Virus record (IMG/VR): IMGVR_UViG_3300035182_002586
Span: 186,001-250,000 of that record
DNA length: 64,000 nt
From: a virus
Reading direction: 5' to 3' (one strand)
The translations under genes were made by a program, and so were the position numbers. This document shows positions 48,468 to 58,514 of this stretch, piece after piece. Position 1 is the first letter of the stretch; every line of letters starts with the position of its first letter. The notes under the pieces were generated by a model that saw nothing but the letters and a program-made list of their open reading frames with translations, had not been told where the DNA came from and ran no database searches.

Positions 48468-51400
48468 CTAGGAATCGATGAAGAGTTGGACCGTGCCCGC
48501 AGACGGGTCGCGGACGATGCGGTAGTCGTGGAACAACCCATCCAAGAAGTCGAACGGGAGTCCGCCCACGATGGTCAGGCTGTTCATGTCGTAGACGAGA
48601 ACGTACCTCTCTCCCGTGACGACGGTGACAAGGCCCAAGCCGAAGGTCAGGCCGGGGGCGGAGAAGCCGAACCGGACCTGCGAGTCCCCGAGACCCCCGG
48701 AGGCGTCGTTCAGCAGCCGGATCCGGAAGAGGATCTGCGTTTGGAGACCAGGGGCGTCCGGGAGCGGCGTCATGTTGCGGTACGCCGTCTTCGTGCCGAC
48801 CCCCAGGGTTCCGTACGTCAACACCCCGGCGAAGGCTGAACGGGACACCTCGCTCGGGTTGTCGCTCTGGATGGTCCACGGGGTCGGCGACAGCGTATTC
48901 TCGGGGAGAGCCGTGCCGTCGTAGACGAGGCAGACACGGTTCTGGTAGGAGAGTGTCCCGAGGTCCGAGAACGAGTCGTCGAACGGTGCGAGGATGTCGG
49001 AGTCCCCGGTGATCGTCTCGACGAGCTGGAGGCTGTTGTAGAGCACGTCGTCCGGCACGATTAGCCGGATCTGGCTCGTAGCGTTGTTGAGGATGAACGG
49101 CCCGTTGTTGTTCAGCACGTCCTCGGGCCGGTTGAGGCCCGAGATAGGGACGAGCGTGGGGACAGGGTGGCGCACTTCACTCGTCTGCGTGAGCAGCATC
49201 GGTGGCGTACCCTGGTTCAACCGCGTGTAGGCCGCGATGGTCGCATCCTGGAGGAAGTCCGGGGCCGTTTGCGGGGGGATCCCCGTCGAGCTGCTCCAGA
49301 ACCCGGTGTGCGGGTGCGCCACCATCGCCGTGAGGTGCTCTGGCGACGAGATGGTGTTCCGCTGGTTGAGGATCTGGTGGGGCGGGACGGTGCGAAGTTC
49401 GACCGGCGACCGGACGATGCCGAAGCGCACGAAGTCCCACGAGGACTGCGAGAGGTTGGTCGGGTCGAAGGCTCCGAACGCGATCGCAGGAAGTCCGCCG
49501 GAGATCTTCCGCACGATCCCTGCGAGGGACGAAGGCAGGTCGAGGTTGTTGTACCCGAGCTGGATGATCGGGGCGGCTGCTCCGTCGAGGAAGAGAGCAA
49601 CCCCACCCCCAGGATCTCGGACCAGCCGGTAGGTGTGCTGGATGGACCAGTCGACCTGCGCAGGGATTCGGTACGTGACCCTTGACGGCTGCACCGGGAA
49701 CGGTGTCGACACGTCTACGGTCAGGGCCATGGAGGCCACGGAAGCAATGAGGTAGACGCCCTTGTTCGGGCCATCGTCGACGATCAGGTAGTCGCCTGCC
49801 ACGACTCCTGCGGCCACGAAGTCGGCCGCGCCGTCTCCGAGTGCGTTCCCGATCACGAGTGCGTTGCGCCCCTGCGTCTTGGTCGGGAGGTGGTAGTCCA
49901 CGAGCGTGCCCGTGCTCGTACCCTTCCAGATACCCGCGAATCGCTTCGGGTTGCTGTAGACCTGCCACGCGTTCGCGTAGAACCAGTCGACGACGGAGAG
50001 GGCGCCTGTGCTGCTAGAGGTGGCCGACCCCCATGAGATGACCCCGTTGGCAACCGGTGCCGGGATGGAGAACGACGTGTACGGCATCGTCCCAAGGAGG
50101 ACGGCATCGGCGAACACCGAGACGACGTTGGATCCGGGCACAACGACGAAGCGGTATGTGTGCGGCTTGCCGTCGAACCACTCGAAGGCGAACTGCCCAC
50201 CCAAGAGAGGCACACCGTCCGAGTGGAACGTGACGTAGCGCGTCCCGCTGACGTCCTGGAGCAAAATGCCCACAGACCTCCCGAGGTCGTAGGTCTGAGC
50301 CGTGATGCCTGCGAAGCCCGTCCCGTCCACCGTGTAGGACCGGACCTGCACTCGGATCTCCATGATGTAGGAGCCCGAGGTGGCCACCACGTGGGGGAGG
50401 TTCGTGTCGTCGACGTAGTAGACCTTGCCGCTGCCTACGAGCGCGTCGGTGATGCGCAGCGTACGGCCGACCATCGTTGCCGTAGCCGTCCCCATCGGCG
50501 TCCACGCGGTGGGAGTGGCGTTCTCCGGGAGACAACGCCCGCCGTAGCTGTACTTCGAGCTGGCGTGATCCGGGAAGAAGCAGAGCTGAATGAGACGGTC
50601 CCCATCATCGATCGCCGCCATCATCGCGTTCGGGGCGATCCCGTGCGTGAAGGTCCGAAGCTGTGCTCCGATGTCGAGCACCACGTCGGACGAGGCGATG
50701 AGCAAGGGCTCGATCTTCATGTACCCACGGAAGTCACCTCCGACGAGCCCGACGAGCGCCTCGGTGGCCTCCGTCGTCGCACTCGTCGAGTCGACGAGCA
50801 GAACGCTGCTCCCGATGATGGTCTCGTTCCCGTGGTAGCCGATGGGCGTCCACGGAGGGGTAGACTCTTCTGGCGGCTGCGTAGCCTCGTAGGAGACGAA
50901 GCTGGACGGTGCGGTCTGTGTGGGGTTGGTCGGCAGGACCGTGTAGCTGAGGAAGCTCCACGTCGAGGTGTTCTCCGCAGGGCGAGAGATCGAACCGAAG
51001 AACACCCCCTGGAGAGCCAGGAACGGGTCGTCCAGCTCCTCCAGGAAGGGCAGGTCAGCCTCCACGAGGCGGAGCGATTCGACCACTTCTCCGTCGACGT
51101 AGAGGCGCAGGATGCCCGAAAGGTCCCGGTAGATGCGGTAGCTGTGGAGGATCGACCAGTCGAACTCGAAGGGGGCTCCAGTGGCGTTGCCCGAACCGTC
51201 GATGCCACCGGACCAGGCGGAGATGTCCGAGGGGTCGTTGCCGTACCCCTTCTTGAGGAAGCCGATCTTCTTCACTCCACCGTCATCGAGGAAGCCGACG
51301 ATGGCTGCGCGCAGGTCGTCCGAGTACCCCACCGCGACGCCCGTGAAGACGCCTTGCGGGATGGGGTCCGCGTTGATGAGGCAGCGCCAGGCGGCTGCGA

Positions 51401-53984
51401 ACACGTGGTCGAACGTGAGGTCGACGGGCCGTGTCCAGAAGATGGGGTTCCCGCTCGGGAACGGCCCGCCCGTGTTGTCACCGACCACGAGCTGGTTGGA
51501 AGAGATGACCGCCGTACCCGTGCCCACACGCGTCCACGGGTTTGTCGGATCCGACTCGGGGAGGACCGTCGCCTCGTAGCGAAGGAAGGTCGAATCGATC
51601 GGCCGGCTGAGCGGCGGGAAGGCGATCTTCTGGCTTGGGGAGTTGAGCAGGAGAAGGTTGGGGTCGTTCAACAGTGCCGTGTACGCGCGCTCGTAGGCGC
51701 GGTACTTCACGTCACGCTGAAGGGGGGCCGCGAGAGCCGCCTGGAAGTCATCCTTCGGATCTACTACGGTCCACGGGCTCAGTGTCGCATCGGCCGTGAG
51801 GGCGCCCACGATCGTCACGATGTTTCCACTCGTGACGCCTGCGATCACATGGTCCCCGGCGTTGACGCCGAGAGAGATCGTCAGACGCATGCCCACGTTC
51901 GCAGAGCTGAGCGACGCGCCCGGGAGCTGGAACTGCGTCGAAGAGTAGACCGCCGCGTTGATACCTGACTGAACGGTGACCGGAGGGACAAAGTTCTCAG
52001 GCCGCGTCAGAACGCACCGGTACGCGTAGGTGTGCTGCGTGAGGGGGTCCGTACGCCTACGCGAGTTCAAGGCGAACTGCGTGTTGTTCAGCGCCCGGAT
52101 TTCGACCATGGGGTCACGGACCCACGAGTAGTCGACGCGCACGTCAGCGCTGTGTGGGGGCGCCGTGGGCATTACGATCTGCCCGAGGAGCCCAATGACG
52201 TTGCTGGCTTGCGTAGGCACACCATTGATGCGGACCACCACGTCCGTGGCGTTGTCCGCGATCTGCCCGTGGCGAGGGTCGAAGAGCGTCCAGGCGAGTG
52301 TGCCTGCGGCCGGGTCGGGGAGCGAGAACGACGCCTGCACTCGAACGCGCGTTGCGGACACGACGCCGGTGACGAGGAACGTCCCACCGTTCGTAGTGCC
52401 CCCGGAGAGGCTCAGGTAATGCCCGATGGCCGTTGTGGTGAACGATGCTCCAGGGCAGGACACATCCGTGACTGAGACGACCGAAGCGCCCGTACCAGAC
52501 TGGAGAGTCAACGGGGGCTTGGCGATCGGGCCCTTGTCCACGAAGATCGAGCGAGCATCCAGGGGGACCGACCCGGAGAAGGTCCCGAGGTTGAAGCTTG
52601 CGTCGATGGGGTTGCCGGCGATGTCGTGCGGCGTACCGGACGCGTTGATCGTCAGCGTGTAGGTGCCCGCACCCATTCCGACCGTGCGGAGTAGCACCTG
52701 CGTGGGCGAGACCTGCGAGGCGCTCCGGATCTGGACGGCTGTGGGACCCGTGATCGTGTAGTCCTCGATCCGCACGATCCCTGAGTCGGCTCGCATCTCT
52801 TCGCTGAACGTCACCAGGACGAAGCCGTTGGGGAGGAACTCGACCGCCGAGAGGCGCGGATGGTCCACGACCGTGAGAAGGTTGTCGTGCCTCGTGATCG
52901 GTAGCCCGGAGACCTTCTGCTTGAGCCCTTGGTAAGTGATCGCGTAGTTGCGGTTGTTCGTGGGCTTCGTGGTCGTCAGGACCATACGCCGCACAGCCGT
53001 GGTGTGTGTCCACGTGAGGGCTGAGGTATCCGTGGCGACAAGGGTATTGTCCACCTGCACACTCGCGGGGGACAGGATCGCACTGATGCGAGCCATCACC
53101 CCGAGGTTAGGGGAGGACGCCGGACCCGTGACCTCGATGTAGTCGCCGAGGTTCTGCGAGGTGAACGACCCCGGCAGGTTCAACACGTGCGTGAAGAACG
53201 TCCCCTCGTCGGGATCGCCTACGGACCCACCAGTCCCGGAACCGATCACGTCGACTTCGGGGTAGGCGTCCACGACATCGATCGGCACCCCACCGTCCGT
53301 GGGGCGGATCACGTACTTTGTGTAATCGCACACCCCGTCATATTGAACTTGCTGCGTCAAGGGCAACAAGATCGTGTACGAGTCGAGATTGGTGGGGGCT
53401 GCCCCTTGGAGGTGCTCGGCGATCGCTACCGTCTCGTAGACGACCGCGACGTTCGAGCCGTCTTCCTCTCCAGACTCGGTGACGGTGACCGTCTCCGTGA
53501 CGATCGGGCGTGTACCCTGGCGGGTCACCAGGGCTTCGGCGACGGCGACGGACTCTGCAAGCGGGACGTTCGCGTTGCCCGTGAAGAGCGTGTAGGTGAA
53601 GCTCCCCGAGACCGTTGCAACGTCGCTGACCTCGATGTGGATCAGCAGTGGGCGGCCGTCTGCGAAGTCCGGGTGCGTGGAGATCGTGACGAGGGCGTAG
53701 GTACCCGGAGTGCCGATGGGGCCCGGGTTAGGAGCGACGTAGATCGAGCCGTTGTAGGCCCCTACGAACACGCCAGCGAGGACGGCAGGGTTGCCGTCCA
53801 CTGTCACATTAAGCGTGAAGAGGTCGAGGTCCGCGTCCGACGCAACGACGAAAGCGACCGTCGCGTTGACCGGGACCCCCGACGCATCGATGGCGGGGTC
53901 CGTGCTAACGAGCTGCGGCCCCCCAGAGGACAGGGCGTAGCCCGCGTAGGGCGTACCTCCGTAGGAGCCCTGTCCGTACGACAT
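48468..53984 (-). CDS. Large fibre protein (1838 aa) with Ig-like and LamG-like modules
   Basis: The start is the ATG at 53984. The first 700 residues are beta-rich and include an SbsA-like Ig segment (FVLVTFSEEMRADSG, then TYTLTINASGTPHDIAGNPI). The second half holds at least four concanavalin/LamG-like modules, each with a DWSIxHTYRLVRDPGGGVALF-type strand pair (FDWSILHSYRIYRDLSG; FEWFDGKPHTYRFVVV; DFLDGLFHDYRIVRDPSAG). Such modules bind glycans or proteins. The fourth module stops after VQLFIDS, where the others continue for 40-60 residues, so the C-terminus looks truncated. Confidence 0.8.
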   Translation of the reverse strand: MSYGQGSYGGTPYAGYALSSGGPQLVSTDPAIDASGVPVNATVAFVVASDADLDLFTLNVTVDGNPAVLAGVFVGAYNGSIYVAPNPGPIGTPGTYALVTISTHPDFADGRPLLIHIEVSDVATVSGSFTYTLFTGNANVPLAESVAVAEALVTRQGTRPIVTETVTVTESGEEDGSNVAVVYETVAIAEHLQGAAPTNLDSYTILLPLTQQVQYDGVCDYTKYVIRPTDGGVPIDVVDAYPEVDVIGSGTGGSVGDPDEGTFFTHVLNLPGSFTSQNLGDYIEVTGPASSPNLGVMARISAILSPASVQVDNTLVATDTSALTWTHTTAVRRMVLTTTKPTNNRNYAITYQGLKQKVSGLPITRHDNLLTVVDHPRLSAVEFLPNGFVLVTFSEEMRADSGIVRIEDYTITGPTAVQIRSASQVSPTQVLLRTVGMGAGTYTLTINASGTPHDIAGNPIDASFNLGTFSGSVPLDARSIFVDKGPIAKPPLTLQSGTGASVVSVTDVSCPGASFTTTAIGHYLSLSGGTTNGGTFLVTGVVSATRVRVQASFSLPDPAAGTLAWTLFDPRHGQIADNATDVVVRINGVPTQASNVIGLLGQIVMPTAPPHSADVRVDYSWVRDPMVEIRALNNTQFALNSRRRTDPLTQHTYAYRCVLTRPENFVPPVTVQSGINAAVYSSTQFQLPGASLSSANVGMRLTISLGVNAGDHVIAGVTSGNIVTIVGALTADATLSPWTVVDPKDDFQAALAAPLQRDVKYRAYERAYTALLNDPNLLLLNSPSQKIAFPPLSRPIDSTFLRYEATVLPESDPTNPWTRVGTGTAVISSNQLVVGDNTGGPFPSGNPIFWTRPVDLTFDHVFAAAWRCLINADPIPQGVFTGVAVGYSDDLRAAIVGFLDDGGVKKIGFLKKGYGNDPSDISAWSGGIDGSGNATGAPFEFDWSILHSYRIYRDLSGILRLYVDGEVVESLRLVEADLPFLEELDDPFLALQGVFFGSISRPAENTSTWSFLSYTVLPTNPTQTAPSSFVSYEATQPPEESTPPWTPIGYHGNETIIGSSVLLVDSTSATTEATEALVGLVGGDFRGYMKIEPLLIASSDVVLDIGAQLRTFTHGIAPNAMMAAIDDGDRLIQLCFFPDHASSKYSYGGRCLPENATPTAWTPMGTATATMVGRTLRITDALVGSGKVYYVDDTNLPHVVATSGSYIMEIRVQVRSYTVDGTGFAGITAQTYDLGRSVGILLQDVSGTRYVTFHSDGVPLLGGQFAFEWFDGKPHTYRFVVVPGSNVVSVFADAVLLGTMPYTSFSIPAPVANGVISWGSATSSSTGALSVVDWFYANAWQVYSNPKRFAGIWKGTSTGTLVDYHLPTKTQGRNALVIGNALGDGAADFVAAGVVAGDYLIVDDGPNKGVYLIASVASMALTVDVSTPFPVQPSRVTYRIPAQVDWSIQHTYRLVRDPGGGVALFLDGAAAPIIQLGYNNLDLPSSLAGIVRKISGGLPAIAFGAFDPTNLSQSSWDFVRFGIVRSPVELRTVPPHQILNQRNTISSPEHLTAMVAHPHTGFWSSSTGIPPQTAPDFLQDATIAAYTRLNQGTPPMLLTQTSEVRHPVPTLVPISGLNRPEDVLNNNGPFILNNATSQIRLIVPDDVLYNSLQLVETITGDSDILAPFDDSFSDLGTLSYQNRVCLVYDGTALPENTLSPTPWTIQSDNPSEVSRSAFAGVLTYGTLGVGTKTAYRNMTPLPDAPGLQTQILFRIRLLNDASGGLGDSQVRFGFSAPGLTFGLGLVTVVTGERYVLVYDMNSLTIVGGLPFDFLDGLFHDYRIVRDPSAGTVQLFIDS

Positions 53985-53987
53985 GGA

Positions 53988-54338
53988 TCAGCTCTTCGCT
54001 TCGGGCTTCTTCGAGGGAGCGTCGGTGACGGCGCGGAGGAAGTCCGTGACCTGCACCACGAGGACGGGAGCGTACGGCGACGAGGGCTCCTTGATGACGC
54101 CCGAGAGCCGCTCCCACTCGGCATCCGAGAGATCGACGACGGCGCCCGAGGCCCACTCGACATCCTTGAACTTCTGCCGGATGTCCGATGCGACGAAGAT
54201 GTCGGCGGCCGTCTTCCCCCACTTGAGGTCCATGAGCATCTGGCCCATGAACTCCTTGAAGGTGTAGGTGCGGTCCGTCACCTCGTCGGTCATGAGGTCA
54301 CGGAGGCGGATGGGGGCGGGGATCTGGATGTATCTCAT
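53988..54338 (-). CDS. Small structural or assembly protein (116 aa)
   Basis: The start is the ATG at 54338. The protein is compact and helical (MRYIQIPAPIRLRDLMTDEV; FKEFMGQMLMDLKWGKTAAD; LSDAEWERLSGVI) and ends in a charged Lys/Glu tail. It directly precedes the 1838-residue fibre gene with three bases between, which fits a trimerisation or assembly chaperone for the fibre. No family is recognised. Confidence 0.65.
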   Translation of the reverse strand: MRYIQIPAPIRLRDLMTDEVTDRTYTFKEFMGQMLMDLKWGKTAADIFVASDIRQKFKDVEWASGAVVDLSDAEWERLSGVIKEPSSPYAPVLVVQVTDFLRAVTDAPSKKPEAKS

Positions 54339-54378
54339 CTGGGTCTGGCTCCTGCTAGAGGGCTCGAAACGTCCTGGC

Positions 54379-54386
54379 GATAAGAA
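54379..54386 (-). promoter_or_regulatory. Late-type promoter motif TTCTTATC
   Basis: TTCTTATC on the minus strand, preceded by GCTTC, ends 40 bases before the start codon at 54338. It lies in the gap after the 54391-54993 gene and would start a transcript for the 1838-residue fibre. Confidence 0.5.
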
Positions 54387-54390
54387 GAAG

Positions 54391-54993
54391 CTAGGTGGTG
54401 ACCTCCCACACGGAATCCACCTGGATATCCGTGAGCGGAGACACACCGCAGCGGGCTCCTGAGTAGAGCACCCCCGTGCTGTCGGGTGCTCCCGTGACGA
54501 TCCACGTCCTGTATGTGAGCGTCCCGCAGTCGATGTCACGGGCTCGCATCTTGTAGTACGTGACGACGTTCGACGCAGGGGGGATGATGACCGAGGCGCC
54601 GCCGCTGGAGAACTTGGCAAGCGCCTGCGTCTTCATCGTCCAGACGTGTCGAGTGTCTCTCCATGGGGACGTGAGCATCGACAACGACACCGTGTGTGTG
54701 CTGTGGCTTGGGTTCGCCATGTCGTACTGACGCGAGGCAGTAGCCGTCGAGCCGGCAGGGACCCGTTCTTGCCTCGTGCCGGAACGAACGATGGGGGTCA
54801 GCATCAACGTGATGTTAGAGTCCCTGTCCGTTATCCCCCACCCACGGGTGACGAAAGTGTGCTGACGGACAGCACCCCCATAGGCCCCCGAGCCCTTGTC
54901 CATAGAACGGGGGTTCGTAGGCTGACCTGCGATGGTACGGCCCGCTTGTACGCAGCACCGAAGAGTCGTTGCACCACGATCGACTGAGGCCAC
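54391..54993 (-). CDS. Structural protein (200 aa) with a C-terminal module shared with 58514
   Basis: The start is the GTG at 54993, after GGGGG and 11 bases from the upstream stop. The C-terminal 60 residues (VTYYKMRARDIDCGTLTYRT, WIVTGAPDSTGVLYSGARCG, VWEVTT) align with almost the whole 61-residue protein at 58514-58699 (KYFKMRAKD, WTVVGQPD, WETRS). The N-terminal part is polar and Thr/Ser-rich. It would be a fibre accessory or tip protein. Confidence 0.72.
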   Translation of the reverse strand: MASVDRGATTLRCCVQAGRTIAGQPTNPRSMDKGSGAYGGAVRQHTFVTRGWGITDRDSNITLMLTPIVRSGTRQERVPAGSTATASRQYDMANPSHSTHTVSLSMLTSPWRDTRHVWTMKTQALAKFSSGGASVIIPPASNVVTYYKMRARDIDCGTLTYRTWIVTGAPDSTGVLYSGARCGVSPLTDIQVDSVWEVTT

Positions 54994-55004
54994 GTTTCAC
55001 CCCC

Positions 55005-56786
55005 TCAGTAGAACTGGTTGCTGGACAGTGGAAGCGTCGATTGATCCCACGGGCCCAACAGGTAGGGCATCCCGTCAGAATTGGCGTTCGTGCTCTGCCA
55101 GTGGTTCCTGAACTGGACCCAACGTTTACCGTCCCATGTGTCATTACACTGAGCGCCGCAAGCCAGGTAGATCCACCGGTATGTACCCTTACGAAGTCGG
55201 GAACCCTGGTTTGGGGATGTGACCCAGATGGGTTCTCGGAGAAGTGCTTGAACGTACGTGGACTGAGTTTTCTCGGGGTCCGTCAGAGAGTAGCCCCACG
55301 AGTTCATCAGTGTGACGGGGCCACCGTTGTATGCCGTCCCTGGACGAAGTATTGCCGGCAAACAGACTGCGATGTTCTCGTTGGAACCAAGGCCACGGCG
55401 ACGAGTGGCTTTCATGTTGTACCGATCCGTTCGGATGTTGATGGACCCGAACGCAAAGCTGTAGTGGTCGGTAGTGTCTCCTTGCAGCCCTGTCTTGGTA
55501 TAGGAGGCGTTTTGTGTGCTGAACGACGTGTTAGTGTGCCCACCCGTCCAACAAGCGTAGGGATCAACGTCCCCCTCTTCGGTGTCGTCAAGACGCTGGA
55601 AGTAGAATCCCGCGTAGTCAACAGACGAGAAGCTGACCATGTTCATGGCGATGATCCAAGAACCGTCCCCACTCTGCCCGGGACGTTCGATCGCGTTCGC
55701 GCACATGACATGGGAGTTTCCCGTCGCAGAAGACTGAAACTGGTTGGAAGGGTCCCACCAGCTCGACGTCCCGCCCCCAAGGGCACCATACATCCCAAAG
55801 ACTCCTGTGCTAGGCACAGCAGCCTGTGTGTTCCCGGTGCCCCCAAGGCACGGACCCACGGTCGCCGTGCAACCAGCGGCGTTGGCTGCGAGGTAGGAGA
55901 AGCGTTGCGCGTTCTCTGTGAGCACGGAGAGGCGTTGGTAGAACCAGTGCCCGCGACGATTGGCGTCTGTGGAGTCGCGGGCGAACACCATCTCGCACAC
56001 GAACTCTTCGATCGTGCCTGTAGGCGTCAGCGTTGCGCTGGTCGAGGCTCCGGTGATCACGTCTGTGTTCGACCAGCCTCGGGCACCGGCTCCGGAACCT
56101 GTGTGTCGCGGGAGAATGACTGCGTACCCCACGCCAGAGGTCGGGTCGTAGGTCACCCCCAGAAGCTCACCCTCGGCGTTCGAGTTGGCTTGCGTGACCT
56201 TCTCGCCACGCAAGAACGTCCCTACCGGGAAGGTCGAGAGCGGGACCTTGAGCGTGCTCGGGCCCTGCATGCAGATCCACGAGGCGTTACCGATGGTGAC
56301 GGTGTTGTTGGCGTTGGTGTTTACGATGTCGAGCGTGGGATCTCGCTCCGTCCAGGAGATGGACCCCGAGGTTTCCACGGTGGACCCCGCCGCGTTACGG
56401 ATGATGCACGAAGTCGCCGAGAGCACCTGGACAATCTGAAACGTCCCGTTGTTCCCAGACGTATTCGCGCCCGTGATGGTCAAGAACCTGCCTTCGCTCC
56501 CACCGAAAGCCGCCGTCGAGAGACCTGACAACCCGGTGAGGGTCAGCAGGTCGTTGTTCATCGTCGTGAAGTTCGTTCCCGCGATGGTGCCGTTGTTCGT
56601 GATGACGCCGATGCCCCACTTGTCGTTCTGAGGTAGGCCGCTCGTGTCCTTGTTGGTGCCGTCAGACGACGCCTTGACGATCCACCCTGCCTTCTTCATG
56701 GCGCGCGTGAGCTTCCACACTGCCTGGAAGTAGTAGCAGTTGAACGTATCGGGCGGGGGGATGTTCGGAACAACGACGTGAGCCAT
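55005..56786 (-). CDS. Virion structural protein (593 aa), tandem paralogue of 56793
   Basis: The start is the ATG at 56786. The sequence runs parallel to the 56793-58514 protein throughout: KLTRAMKKAGW, GGSEGRFLTITGANTSGNNG, FQIVQVLSATSCIIRNAAG, SWICMQGPSTLKVPL, GELLGVTYD, CANAIERPGQSGDGSW and GPWDQSTLPL. Gly/Asn/Ser-rich strands dominate and there is no catalytic signature. The adjacent copy shows a tandem gene duplication. Confidence 0.8.
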   Translation of the reverse strand: MAHVVVPNIPPPDTFNCYYFQAVWKLTRAMKKAGWIVKASSDGTNKDTSGLPQNDKWGIGVITNNGTIAGTNFTTMNNDLLTLTGLSGLSTAAFGGSEGRFLTITGANTSGNNGTFQIVQVLSATSCIIRNAAGSTVETSGSISWTERDPTLDIVNTNANNTVTIGNASWICMQGPSTLKVPLSTFPVGTFLRGEKVTQANSNAEGELLGVTYDPTSGVGYAVILPRHTGSGAGARGWSNTDVITGASTSATLTPTGTIEEFVCEMVFARDSTDANRRGHWFYQRLSVLTENAQRFSYLAANAAGCTATVGPCLGGTGNTQAAVPSTGVFGMYGALGGGTSSWWDPSNQFQSSATGNSHVMCANAIERPGQSGDGSWIIAMNMVSFSSVDYAGFYFQRLDDTEEGDVDPYACWTGGHTNTSFSTQNASYTKTGLQGDTTDHYSFAFGSINIRTDRYNMKATRRRGLGSNENIAVCLPAILRPGTAYNGGPVTLMNSWGYSLTDPEKTQSTYVQALLREPIWVTSPNQGSRLRKGTYRWIYLACGAQCNDTWDGKRWVQFRNHWQSTNANSDGMPYLLGPWDQSTLPLSSNQFY

Positions 56787-56792
56787 GTCTCC

Positions 56793-58514
56793 TCACTGAA
56801 CCGGAGCGGTGGATTGGTCCCAAGGACCGAAGCAAACGGCCTGATCGTAGAGCGTTGTACCGGTAGTATCCAACGTGACCCACTTCTTCGAGTCGTATGT
56901 GTCAAATGCCGTAGATCCACAGAGAGACCGGCACCAGCGAAGGGTCCCTTTTCGGATCTTCATGTTCGCAACTTCGGTCACAACCCAGACGGGCTCTGTC
57001 ACCGCAACGGTGTTGACTGCGTTTGCGACCTTTTCGGGGTCTGTAGTGGGAGTCGAGTTCAACAGGCTAGCTAGCCCAGACCCGTGCCCCCACGCGAGCG
57101 TTGCGGCGAGCATATCGACGAAGCCGTCACCGGAGAGCCCTCTTTTACGCCAACCCGTGAAAGCTCCACGGGCACCATTGCTAAGGTTACCCATCCGCCA
57201 CGAGATGTCGTTGTCGATGACACCGACCTCTGTGGTTCGACTGCGTGTCCCGATGCTGACGGAGGACGTGAGGGTACACCATGCGAACGGGTTGACATCT
57301 CCCTCCTCACTGTCATCGCAGCGCATGAAGAAGAACCCCCCGTTTGCACGGGCACCGTTGCCGCTACCAGTGCAACCGACGCTCCACATGAAGCTGCCGT
57401 CCGCACTCTGTCCGGTGCGCTCGATCGCGTTGGCAACCATAATCTGAGCGTTGCCGAATGGGCCCGCAGCAGTGTAGTTCGTGCGATGCCAGTATTGCCC
57501 GAGCGTCGTTCCTCCAGTGCCACTCGGGGCCCAAGTGCCCACAGAGGGGAACGTGTTACTCGTTCCACCTCCACCGGGGCACACGGCTGCCGTACAGCCT
57601 GCGGAACCCGCCAACGTGGAGAACAACGAGGTGCTCTCCCCCACGATGTCCACGCACTGGTGGAAGATGTTCCCCGCTCGATAACGGTCCGAGTTGCTGT
57701 TCTGACTGAACACCGTCTCCTGAACATACTCAACGATCGTCCCATTTGGGTTGACCGTTGCCCCGCTCGTCGAGCCTGTGATGACATAGGTGGAGGTGCC
57801 GTCCTGGTGCCAGCCACGTCGGCTCGCGCCCGATCCCGTCACCCGAGGCATGACCACGAGATAGCCCGTACTGGTCCCATCCCAGGTGATGCCTACAAGC
57901 TCCCCCTCTGCACCGGTCGTAGCTTGCGTAATGGTCTCCCCACGAAAGAACGAGCCCGATGCTGCGACCGTGATCGGGATCTTGAGAACACTCGGCCCAC
58001 GAAGAAGAATCCACGACCCGTTGCCGAACGATGGGTAGGAGACACCCGTGATGGGGTCTTTCTCAGCCCAAGTGAGGCCAACCGTACCGTTGTTGGCATC
58101 GCCTGCGACGCCAGAGGCGTTCCGAATCCAGCAGCTCGTCGCGCTGACAACGTTGACGATCTGGAACGTCCCGTTGTTACCACCAGAAGCCGCTCCGGCG
58201 ATGGTCAGGAAACGCCCCTCTGAGCCACCCTGGTTGCTCGGCGTGGGGCTGACGAGACCCGTGAGTCCCGTGAGCAAGAGGTCGTCCCCGGTCTTTGTGG
58301 TGATGGAGAAGCTGTTGCCGGTCTGCCCCCCAACGGCTGCGGGGGCGCCCCAGAGGCAGCTTGTGATAGCGGCGGAGGTGTCCTTCGACGTGCCGTTGCC
58401 CGACGCACGGTAGAGCCACCCTGCCTTGATGAGGGCGAGGGTGAGCTTCCAAACACCGTTGGTCGTCTCGGTGTTTGCAGAGAGGGTGTAGTTGGGGATC
58501 GTGACATTCGCCAT
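56793..58514 (-). CDS. Virion structural protein (573 aa), tandem paralogue of 55005
   Basis: The ATG at 58514 overlaps the upstream stop (TAATG). Shared blocks with the 55005 protein include KLTLALIKAGW, GGSEGRFLTIAGAASGGNNG, FQIVNVVSATSCWIRNASG, SWILLRGPSVLKIPI, ANAIERTGQSADGSF and GPWDQSTAPVQ. Identity is moderate overall and high in these blocks. It would be part of the tail tip or a fibre. The two copies may form heteromers or give variant surfaces. Confidence 0.8.
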   Translation of the reverse strand: MANVTIPNYTLSANTETTNGVWKLTLALIKAGWLYRASGNGTSKDTSAAITSCLWGAPAAVGGQTGNSFSITTKTGDDLLLTGLTGLVSPTPSNQGGSEGRFLTIAGAASGGNNGTFQIVNVVSATSCWIRNASGVAGDANNGTVGLTWAEKDPITGVSYPSFGNGSWILLRGPSVLKIPITVAASGSFFRGETITQATTGAEGELVGITWDGTSTGYLVVMPRVTGSGASRRGWHQDGTSTYVITGSTSGATVNPNGTIVEYVQETVFSQNSNSDRYRAGNIFHQCVDIVGESTSLFSTLAGSAGCTAAVCPGGGGTSNTFPSVGTWAPSGTGGTTLGQYWHRTNYTAAGPFGNAQIMVANAIERTGQSADGSFMWSVGCTGSGNGARANGGFFFMRCDDSEEGDVNPFAWCTLTSSVSIGTRSRTTEVGVIDNDISWRMGNLSNGARGAFTGWRKRGLSGDGFVDMLAATLAWGHGSGLASLLNSTPTTDPEKVANAVNTVAVTEPVWVVTEVANMKIRKGTLRWCRSLCGSTAFDTYDSKKWVTLDTTGTTLYDQAVCFGPWDQSTAPVQ

